Shown one piece after another: positions 57,530 through 64,000 of a DNA stretch of 64,000 nucleotides. Origin of the DNA: Brevundimonas sp. MYb52 (GTDB taxonomy: Bacteria; Pseudomonadota; Alphaproteobacteria; Caulobacterales; Caulobacteraceae). The notes below the pieces were generated by a model. That model was not told the origin of the DNA and did no database searches. It worked only from the letters and a program-made list of their open reading frames with translations. The DNA is taken from the NCBI RefSeq assembly GCF_002979535.1, contig NZ_PCPB01000002.1:310001-374000 (forward strand). Reading direction: 5' to 3'. Positions within the stretch are counted from its first letter, which is position 1; each line of letters begins with the position of its first letter. The translations under genes were made by a program, and so were the position numbers.

Positions 57530-59040
57530 GCCGCGCCCTGTTCGCCGCCGTCGCGGTTCTGCCCCTGATGCTGGCCGCCGGGTCCGCCGTCGCTCAGAGC
57601 CACGGGGGCCATGCCGGTCACGGCGCCCACGCTGCACCCGCCCGCCCTTCTCAAGCGCGTCCGCCGCAAGCCCGGCCGACGCCCAAGCCCAAGCCGCGCG
57701 CCGCCGCGCCTCAGCCCCAGCGCGTCGCGCCGCCGGTCCAGACGCCCGCCGCCGACCCTCATGCTGGTCACACCATGGGCGCCGCTCCGGCGGCCGCGGC
57801 CGACCCCCACGCCGGTCATGACATGGGCGGGATGCGAATGGCCCCGGCACAGACGCCGGCGGCTGATCCTCATGCCGGTCACAACATGGCTCCGGCCACG
57901 GCGCCTCAAACGACGGACAAGACCTGCACCTGCCCGAAATGCGCCGAGGGCGGCGCGGCCCATGACTGCGCCATACCCGGCGCCTCGTCGGCTGATCCCC
58001 ATGCTGGCCATGACATGAGCGGGATGGCTCCAGCCACGGCGCCCGCTGCTGACCCTCATGCCGGTCACAATATGGGTGCGACTCCGGCGGCAACGGCTGA
58101 CCCGCACGCCGGTCACGATATGAGCGGGATGCAGACGGCGCCGATCCAGACGCCGGCTAATGATCCTCACGCGGATCACAAGATGGACCAGACGCCCGCC
58201 GCTGATCCCCACGCCAGGCATGACATGTCGGCCATGACCGGCGGCGCGCCCAATATCCCGACCAGCGTGGACGCCGTCGGCGGGCGCATGGTCGAAACGC
58301 CGCCGCCCGCCGCGGCCCGCGCCGCGCCGGCTCATGCGGCGGACCTGCTGTTCGACCCCGCCGTCATGGCGGCGTCGAGGAAGCAGCTTCTGGTCGAGAA
58401 CGGCGACGTGCGGACGACGGCGGTGCTGATTGACGCCATCGAGGCCGGCTTCAGCGACGGCGAAGAAGGCTACAGCTGGAACGCCCAGGGCTGGACCGGC
58501 GGCGACATCAACCGCTTCTGGTGGAAGACTGAAGGGGAGGGCGCCTTCGACGGCAAGCTGCACGACGCCGAGGTTCAGGCCCTCTACAGCCGCGCCGTCG
58601 CCCCCTTCTGGGACGTGCAGGCGGGCGTTCGACAGGACTTCCGTCCTGATGGCTACGACACCACCCACCTGACCGTCGGGGTGCAGGGCGTGGCGCCCTA
58701 CTGGTTCGAGATGAGCGCGGCCGCCTTCCTCTCGACCGAGGGCGATCTGACCGCCCGTGCCGAGGCCGAATACGACCAGCGCATCACCCAGAAATGGATC
58801 CTGCAACCGGCCGTCGAAGTCGCCTTCTCGGCCAGCGATATCCCCGAGCTGGAGATCGGGTCGGGCCTGACCTCGGTCACGGCGGGGCTGCGTCTGCGCT
58901 ACGAAATCCGCAAGGAGTTCGCGCCCTATGTCGGGGTCGAGTGGAGCCGTTCGTTCGGCGACACCGCCGACTACGCCAAGGCGCGCGGCGACGACGCGGA
59001 CGCGACGCGCTTCGTGGTCGGGATCAAGGCCTGGTTTTGA
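57526..59040 (+). CDS. pcoB: Outer-membrane copper resistance protein CopB, repeat-rich
   Basis: A 504-residue exported protein with signal peptide ending SAVAQ. The N-terminal half contains eight ADPHAGHxM-type repeats (residues ~76-234) that can bind copper, plus a CTCPKC cluster between repeats three and four. The C-terminal half (from about 265, ADLLFDPAVMAASRKQLLVE) is the CopB beta-barrel domain, ending with Phe. It should act in the outer membrane with the oxidase. The ATG overlaps the pcoA stop. The repeat region makes it longer than many CopB proteins. Confidence 0.92.
   Translation: MSRALFAAVAVLPLMLAAGSAVAQSHGGHAGHGAHAAPARPSQARPPQARPTPKPKPRAAAPQPQRVAPPVQTPAADPHAGHTMGAAPAAAADPHAGHDMGGMRMAPAQTPAADPHAGHNMAPATAPQTTDKTCTCPKCAEGGAAHDCAIPGASSADPHAGHDMSGMAPATAPAADPHAGHNMGATPAATADPHAGHDMSGMQTAPIQTPANDPHADHKMDQTPAADPHARHDMSAMTGGAPNIPTSVDAVGGRMVETPPPAAARAAPAHAADLLFDPAVMAASRKQLLVENGDVRTTAVLIDAIEAGFSDGEEGYSWNAQGWTGGDINRFWWKTEGEGAFDGKLHDAEVQALYSRAVAPFWDVQAGVRQDFRPDGYDTTHLTVGVQGVAPYWFEMSAAAFLSTEGDLTARAEAEYDQRITQKWILQPAVEVAFSASDIPELEIGSGLTSVTAGLRLRYEIRKEFAPYVGVEWSRSFGDTADYAKARGDDADATRFVVGIKAWF
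57751..58227 (+). repeat. Imperfect coding repeat array in copB (8 copies)
   Basis: Eight degenerate units of nine codons (consensus Ala-Asp-Pro-His-Ala-Gly-His-Asp/Asn-Met) separated by variable Ala/Pro/Met linkers. The last two are altered (NDPHADHKM, ADPHARHDM). The DNA units are similar enough for slippage or recombination, so copy number may vary between strains. Confidence 0.88.
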
Positions 59041-59187
59041 TGTGATGGCATGAACGTGCGGCGGGCGGCTTAATCGGCCGCAGCCCTTTCACTGTCTCCG
59101 ATTGCGAGATGGATGCTGCGAAGGTGCTGGCGAACGGCGGCTGACGACTCTAGGGTTTGCGGCCACGATGCGAGCAAGGAGGGGCCC

Positions 59188-60159
59188 ATGCGCGGACAGG
59201 TGCTGTCGTTTGACAGGGAAACGGACGAGGGAGCGATCGTCGGAGACGACGGCGCTCGCTATCGCTTCGCCGGCGTGGACGTTCAATCTTCGTCATCGCC
59301 GTTGGAGCCGGGGCAGCGGGTCGATTTCGTCGCGGGCGAGGACCGACAGGCGAAGGAAATCTTTGTTATGCGTCCTGTGGCGCCGGATAGGGACACGAAC
59401 TCTACAGCCGTTCGGCGCGGGCAGTTCGATCTGGGTCGTGTGATCCAGAGGACTTTTACGAGCATCAGTCAAAATGCGGTGGTCTTCTTTGGCGCGGCGG
59501 CCCTGCTGGTCGGCGTACCCAGTGTGCTCGCAGCCTTTGGGCAGGGGGACTTGCTGACAACCGCGTCCGGCTCATCTTTCCTGTTCGTAGCCTTTGGAAC
59601 GGTGCTCTACCTCGTCGGCCTCTATATTCTGCAGGGCGTCGTGGTGAAGGCGGCCGTCAATGGTTTCAACGGCAAGTCCACTTCGTTCGACAGCGCGCTC
59701 GGCGTCGGCATTCAGATGTTCCTGCCTCTGTTGGGCCTGGGAATCGTGGCGGGTTTGGGAATGATGCTAGGCTATTTCCTTCTGATCGTGCCCGGCGTGA
59801 TGCTCACGGTGCTGTGGTCCGTGGCGGCTCCGGCCGTCGTGGTCGAGAAGCGCGGCATCATGGAGGGGTTGCAACGCAGTCGCGATCTGACGCGGGGTTA
59901 TCGCTGGCCGGTTTTCGGCCTTCTGGTGATCTATCTGGTTCTGAGCTGGATTGTCGGCGGGGCGATTGGCGGATTGAACCTGGCGCTTGGCGGCAGCTTT
60001 GACGCCAGTCCCAATCTCGGCCTCAACCTGATCACCACGCCAATTGTCAATGTCCTGTCCGGCGTCGTGGCCTCGGCGGGCGTGGCGTCGCTCTACTACG
60101 AGTTGCGCACTGCCAAGGAAGGCGCTGGCCCCGAGGATCTGGCCTCGATCTTCGACTGA
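59188..60159 (+). CDS. Membrane protein with cold-shock-like N-terminal domain
   Basis: A 323-residue protein. Residues 1-60 (MRGQVLSFDRETDEGAIVGD, GARYRFAG, LEPGQRVDFVAG) follow the cold-shock/OB-fold pattern. From about residue 85 there are about six helices in the style of the glycerophosphodiester-phosphodiesterase membrane family, ending with LYYELRTAKEGAGPEDLASIFD. The ATG at 59188 has AAGGAGGGG eight bases before it. Function is unknown; the fusion suggests a soluble regulatory head on a membrane body. It converges on the RDD gene. Confidence 0.78.
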   Translation: MRGQVLSFDRETDEGAIVGDDGARYRFAGVDVQSSSSPLEPGQRVDFVAGEDRQAKEIFVMRPVAPDRDTNSTAVRRGQFDLGRVIQRTFTSISQNAVVFFGAAALLVGVPSVLAAFGQGDLLTTASGSSFLFVAFGTVLYLVGLYILQGVVVKAAVNGFNGKSTSFDSALGVGIQMFLPLLGLGIVAGLGMMLGYFLLIVPGVMLTVLWSVAAPAVVVEKRGIMEGLQRSRDLTRGYRWPVFGLLVIYLVLSWIVGGAIGGLNLALGGSFDASPNLGLNLITTPIVNVLSGVVASAGVASLYYELRTAKEGAGPEDLASIFD

Positions 60160-60170
60160 TCCGGCAGCGA

Positions 60171-61052
60171 TCAGACGTCGTGCTTGTCGCGGCGTCTGAC
60201 ACCCATCAGCAGCTTTTCCTCGAGACGGCCGCGCAAGGCGGCGTAATAGGCGCTGAGGAAGTCACTGTCGCTTTGGATCGGATCACGGGTCCAGCCGATC
60301 TTGGTCGCGATACGGTCAGCCACGGCGCGTTTGGTTTTGCGGTCGCCTTGGCGCAGGACCGATTCAAGAACATGTAGTTCCTTGGCGCCATAGGCGTCGA
60401 TCTGGGCCGGAGTGAAGTCGTAGGCGGTTCGACGTGGCGCGCCGTCGTCCGCCATGTCGCGGGTCAGCTTGCGGCGTGGCGTCCGTACGACCCAGGTGCC
60501 GCCGACCAGATCGCCAAGGCGCAGCCGGTCCTTGTTGAACAGGGGGAAGAAGACGAAAATTCCCGCCCAGACGAAGGCTAGGAGATACATCCAGCTGTCC
60601 ACGCCGCCCTCGCTGGCGCGGGCGAACAGCACCGACAGGGGCAGGAAGACCTCCAACTCGCGCATGGCGTTGCGGGCGAAGACGGATTCGGCCCTCAGCC
60701 GCCCGCCGTCGCGTGAGGCGACGCGCAGGCCCATGATCCGCTTGCCCGGCGTGGCGGCGGCGGCCGATAGCTCGAACGCCGTGAAATAGAAGTTCCGCAG
60801 CAGGAAGAAGACGACCAGCCAGAGCACGGCGATCATCTCAGCGCCGGCCCGGCCCGCCGCGCCGATCGCTCCGATGCCGGTGAAGATGACGACCAGGGTG
60901 AAAACGACCAGGACGGCGACGATGATGGCCGCGTCCAGCATGAAGGCGGCGGCCCGTTGACCCGCATCGCCGATATTCAGGCGCAGATCGACCCCTTCCG
61001 GCGTGATGAAGGCGCGTTCAGTCGAGCGAGGGCGGATGGGCTCAGCGGACAT
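60171..61052 (-). CDS. RDD family membrane protein
   Basis: A 293-residue protein with an N-terminal RDD domain: helices around 40-65, 75-100 and 145-165, with the family's FxLSAAAATPGKRIMGLRV and LFNKDRLRLGDLVGGTWVV. A soluble C-terminal part (from about 215) has a helical pattern. The start is the ATG at 61052 (MSAEPIRPRSTERAF), overlapping the SpoIIM gene; the frame continues to 61076. RDD proteins in this operon type have no agreed function; some are transport or regulatory. Confidence 0.85.
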   Translation of the reverse strand: MSAEPIRPRSTERAFITPEGVDLRLNIGDAGQRAAAFMLDAAIIVAVLVVFTLVVIFTGIGAIGAAGRAGAEMIAVLWLVVFFLLRNFYFTAFELSAAAATPGKRIMGLRVASRDGGRLRAESVFARNAMRELEVFLPLSVLFARASEGGVDSWMYLLAFVWAGIFVFFPLFNKDRLRLGDLVGGTWVVRTPRRKLTRDMADDGAPRRTAYDFTPAQIDAYGAKELHVLESVLRQGDRKTKRAVADRIATKIGWTRDPIQSDSDFLSAYYAALRGRLEEKLLMGVRRRDKHDV

Positions 61053-62055
61053 GAGCGGCCTCGCGACGGCGGGCATAGAAGTAGAGGCCCCACACCACGG
61101 CGGTCGTCGCCGCCACGGCGTAGCGGGCGCCTGTGTCGACGATCAACTGTCGACCGAAGCCTTCCAGCAAGCCGGCCAGCAACAGCATGACCACAACCCC
61201 GCCCATGACGGTCCCTGCCGTTCGTCCGGCCTCGACGGCGGCGTCCAGGCGCCGCTTCTGGCCTGGGAAGGCGATGGACCAGCCGATGCGCAAACCAGCG
61301 GCGCCGGCCAGGATCACAGCGAACAGCTCAGTCACGCCGTGGATCAAAAGCCAACCGCCCAGCTCGACGCCTAGACCTCTACTGGCGAACAGGGCGAAGA
61401 AGGCCCCGAGAGTGGCGCCATTGTAGAGAACCAGAAGGGCAGTCGGCAGGCAAAGGGCGAACCCTAACGCGAAGGCCAGCAGGGCGACCTGGGCGTTATG
61501 GGTGAACAGGAAGGCCGCGAAGACCGACAGGCCGTCCGCGTCTTCCGTGCCGTCCAACGTGGCGCGCAGCGACGCCGTCGAAGCGGCCGGATCGCGACCA
61601 CCGCCCAGATCGCTGGGCACAAAGGCGTAGAACCACTCGGGCTCATGTATCACCAGCCAGCCAGCGACGACCGCGCCCAGCGCCATCAAAGCCGCCGCGA
61701 CTAGGGTCTCGCGCCATATGCCCTGAACGGCCCTGGGCCAGTCGTGACGGAAGAAGGACGTAAGACGGTCCTGCAGGGTCGCCCGTGAACCATAGACAAA
61801 GAAGTAGGCGCGGGCGGCAAGGGTCTCCAGATAGTCGATCAGACCCTGGTCCAGCGAGGTTTCGCGCGCTACCGAAAGAGCCGAAAGGGTCGAGCGGTAC
61901 AGCACCGGAACCGCCAGGATTTCGGCGTCGGTCAGTTTGGCGGCGGAGCCCTTTTCGGCCTTGTCCATCAACCGTTCCAGACGACGCCAGTCGTCCTCGC
62001 GGGCCTGACGGAAGCGCTGGCTTTTCAACAGGCCGGACGGTCGGGTCTCGGTCAC
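61042..62055 (-). CDS. Stage II sporulation protein M family protein
   Basis: A 337-residue SpoIIM/DUF95 protein with a soluble N-terminal helical part (about 1-110) and six or so helices. Family motifs: LLIHGVTELFAVILAGAAGL and LLVLYNGATLGAFFALFAS. Despite the name, it is common in non-sporulating bacteria beside MoxR, DUF58 and RDD genes. It overlaps the DUF58 gene by four bases and the RDD start by 11. Confidence 0.9.
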   Translation of the reverse strand: MTETRPSGLLKSQRFRQAREDDWRRLERLMDKAEKGSAAKLTDAEILAVPVLYRSTLSALSVARETSLDQGLIDYLETLAARAYFFVYGSRATLQDRLTSFFRHDWPRAVQGIWRETLVAAALMALGAVVAGWLVIHEPEWFYAFVPSDLGGGRDPAASTASLRATLDGTEDADGLSVFAAFLFTHNAQVALLAFALGFALCLPTALLVLYNGATLGAFFALFASRGLGVELGGWLLIHGVTELFAVILAGAAGLRIGWSIAFPGQKRRLDAAVEAGRTAGTVMGGVVVMLLLAGLLEGFGRQLIVDTGARYAVAATTAVVWGLYFYARRREAAHVR

Positions 62056-63368
62056 AGCAGATCCCTCCGCTTCAGGTCCAGATAGGCGTTGACGACTTCG
62101 GGCCCGATGCGGTCTGCCGGGGCGTCGACGATGTGGGCGCCCATGCGGCGCAGTCGCCCAAGGACGGTCTCGCGCTCGCGTAGCAGCGTCCCAGCCACGA
62201 CGGCTCTGGCGACGTCTTCGGGTGATTCAGGTGCGGCGGCCGCCAGACCCTCCAATTCGTCGTCGCGCAGGACGACGAAGAGGGCAAGGTGGCGCTTCAG
62301 CATCGGAGACAGGGCTTCCAGCATCAGCTCAGCTGCGGTCGGATCGGTGAAGTCGGTGAAGACGACGATCAAGGAGCGACGCCGAAGTTGGCCCGACAGG
62401 GTGGCCAGAGCGAGGGTGTAGTTGGTCTCATGCGCAGAGTAGTCGATCCGCCCCGCCACGGCTTGCAAGGTGCGGAAGGCATCCACGCCGCCCAGGGCGC
62501 CGGTCGAGATGCGGGGACGGGAGTCAAAGGCGAAGAGACCCGCCCGGTCGCCGCCACGCAGGCAGGCATAGGACAGCAACAGGCCGGCGTGGATGAAGCG
62601 GTCTATGCGCGGCATGCCCCCGACCGGCTCGCAGGCAGCACGACCGCAGTCCAGAGCCATGATGACGTTGTGGTTGCGCTCGGTGCGGAACTCCTTGGCC
62701 ATCAGTGCCGAGTGCCGGGCTGACTGCTTCCAGTCGATGGCGCGACGATCCATGCCCGGCTGATAGTCGCGCAGGGCCTGAAACTCAGAGCCTTCTCCGA
62801 TTTCGAGTTGGGTCTTGGTCCCGAACTCTGCGTCTCGCGCGAACAGGCGCACGGCCTCATCACGCACCCATTGCAGGTCGGTCAGCACGGGTGCGGGCAG
62901 GCTTAGGCTGAATACCTTCTGTTTCCAGGCCAGTCCCATCGGCCCTCGCCAACGGACCCATAGCGCGTCCAGGCTGGCGGCGCCTCTGCGCGTAGGCGTG
63001 AAGGGGAAGGCGAGGACGGCGCTTTTTTCCACGACCTCGGCACGACGCGGGGCGTGGTCGAGACCCAGTCGCCCCTCTCCCGACAGGGCCGCCTCCACCT
63101 GACGCGGGGCACGTCCAGAGGGCGAGAAACGGATCGCCAGTCCTGCAAGGCCGGGACGTCCGACGGCTGCTCGCACGGGTTCAGGTTCGTCCAATAACAG
63201 TCCGGCGCGCGATCCCGCCAAGAGGGCGTCCAGGGCGACGAGCAGCATCAATCCGGCGATCCAGACCGGACCCGCCAGCCATCCGGCGGGGGTCAGAACG
63301 CCCACCAGCAGGGCCACAGGCGCGCCTGCCGCCATGACGATCACCGCGCGTCGGCTGGGATAGATCAC
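62052..63368 (-). CDS. DUF58 / von Willebrand A-like protein
   Basis: A 438-residue protein with two N-terminal helices (about 8-45), then the DUF58 motif region [20 protein letters not shown] and [13 protein letters not shown], and a VWA-like C-terminal part ([15 protein letters not shown]). It is the usual partner of MoxR ATPases, believed to act in the maturation or assembly of other proteins. The start overlaps the MoxR stop by four bases. Confidence 0.92.
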   Translation of the reverse strand: MIYPSRRAVIVMAAGAPVALLVGVLTPAGWLAGPVWIAGLMLLVALDALLAGSRAGLLLDEPEPVRAAVGRPGLAGLAIRFSPSGRAPRQVEAALSGEGRLGLDHAPRRAEVVEKSAVLAFPFTPTRRGAASLDALWVRWRGPMGLAWKQKVFSLSLPAPVLTDLQWVRDEAVRLFARDAEFGTKTQLEIGEGSEFQALRDYQPGMDRRAIDWKQSARHSALMAKEFRTERNHNVIMALDCGRAACEPVGGMPRIDRFIHAGLLLSYACLRGGDRAGLFAFDSRPRISTGALGGVDAFRTLQAVAGRIDYSAHETNYTLALATLSGQLRRRSLIVVFTDFTDPTAAELMLEALSPMLKRHLALFVVLRDDELEGLAAAAPESPEDVARAVVAGTLLRERETVLGRLRRMGAHIVDAPADRIGPEVVNAYLDLKRRDLL

Positions 63369-64000
63369 CGGGGGGCCGCCACCTGATCCACCAGACCGGC
63401 CAGCACCTGTTCAACCCGTCTGCCCTCGATCTCGGCAGCCGGTGACAGCACAAGGCGGTGGCGCAGAGCCGGAATCGCCAGCGCCTTCACATCGTCCGGA
63501 ATGACGTAGTCGCGGCCGTCCAGCGCTGCGCGGGCGCGGGCGGCGACGGCCAGCATGGCCCCTGCACGAGGCGAGGCCCCGGTCTCGACATCCGCCGAAT
63601 CCCGCGTTGCGCGGACCAGGCCGGCGACATAGGCGACCACCTCTTCGGTCAGCCGCACGTTCGCGACGGTGTCCACGGCGGCGTTGATCGCCGCACTTTC
63701 GGCCACAACCGCAACGCCGAGGGCGACAGGGTCCATCTGGCCGGTGCGGGCGCCGTGGGCGGCGATGATGGCCTGTTCCTGCTCGAGCGTCGGATAGTCC
63801 AGGACGTGCTTGAACAAGAAGCGATCCAACTGAGCTTCGGGCAGGGGATAGGTGCCCTGTTGCTCGATCGGGTTCTGAGTCGCGACGACGGTGAAGCGGG
63901 GGTTCAGCGCATGGGCCTGACCGTCGATAGTGATCTGGCGTTCCTGCATGGCTTCCAGCAGAGCCGCTTGGGTCTTCGGCGGGGTCCGGTTGATCTCATC
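63365..64000 (-). CDS. MoxR family AAA+ ATPase, C-terminal part
   Basis: The frame is open past the window edge, so the N-terminus is missing. Visible parts: the Walker B end [20 protein letters not shown], sensor-1 region [20 protein letters not shown], the arginine-finger area [12 protein letters not shown] and the C-terminal helical domain ([16 protein letters not shown]). MoxR-DUF58-SpoIIM-RDD is a common operon. The Walker A segment is outside the window. Confidence 0.94.
   Translation of the reverse strand, partial: DEINRTPPKTQAALLEAMQERQITIDGQAHALNPRFTVVATQNPIEQQGTYPLPEAQLDRFLFKHVLDYPTLEQEQAIIAAHGARTGQMDPVALGVAVVAESAAINAAVDTVANVRLTEEVVAYVAGLVRATRDSADVETGASPRAGAMLAVAARARAALDGRDYVIPDDVKALAIPALRHRLVLSPAAEIEGRRVEQVLAGLVDQVAAPR

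Noticed and set aside
57751-58227. Regular repeats that could suggest a CRISPR array
   Set aside because: The units are in frame, encode a His/Met motif and vary in linker length; they are coding repeats of CopB.
61042-62055. Evidence for sporulation from the SpoIIM-like gene
   Set aside because: The family is widespread in non-sporulating bacteria within MoxR-DUF58-RDD operons, so it says nothing about sporulation.

Overview
The window looks like a chromosome segment of a Caulobacteraceae alphaproteobacterium, most likely Brevundimonas or a close relative (an inference). The reasons are high GC with strong third-position GC, the gene order birA-coaX-rnj-proS-lolCD, the order dnaE-rpsB-tsf-pyrH-frr-uppS-cdsA-dxr-rseP-bamA-skp-lpxD-fabZ-lpxA-lpxI-lpxB, the order gltA-gltX-comEC-lexA-trpCDG-trpE-ppiD-tpiA-secG-pyrG, alphaproteobacterial SOS boxes (GTTC-N7-GTTC), and a 29-codon gene that matches the Caulobacter SOS division inhibitor SidA. 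No rRNA, tRNA, CRISPR array, insertion sequence or prophage was found.

Layout. 1-9.1 kb: end of birA, coaX, RNase J, DUF3088, a pair of inverted palindromic repeats, a CHMI-like tautomerase, DUF1467, proS, lolC/E-lolD, an SRPBCC membrane protein and a lipoprotein MsrA. 9.1-14.9 kb: an SOS-box promoter, sidA, dnaE, DUF3224, a GFA-family protein and an S41-like protease. 15-29.8 kb: an envelope and translation run (rpsB to lpxB) with many 1-4 base stop/start overlaps. 29.8-32.2 kb: an accessory pocket with DUF5076, a trypsin-like protease, a frameshifted nuclease-like gene and a small basic protein. 32.2-48.2 kb: gltA, gltX, comEC, lexA with two SOS boxes, a lineage-specific gene, the trp genes, ppiD, tpiA, secG and pyrG. 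48.4-59.0 kb: a copper/metal-resistance island. 59-64 kb: a membrane protein with a cold-shock-like N-terminus, then an RDD-SpoIIM-DUF58-MoxR operon that runs off the window.

The metal island has two control layers. A CopA-CueR-CopZ-DUF411 operon is preceded by a CueR-type promoter (21-base dyad, 19-base spacer). Next come copC-copD, a PepSY gene, and a three-gene anti-sigma/sensor/ECF-sigma unit in the same order and near-identical sizes as CnrY-CnrX-CnrH; the five metal-ligand residues known for CnrX are all present at a constant offset of two. A multicopper oxidase and a CopB with eight His/Met repeats follow directly. This pairing of a Cnr-type sigma switch with copper-export genes is the most interesting regulatory arrangement here. 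The second highlight is the SOS circuit: LexA, its own two boxes and the probable SidA effector all lie in this window.
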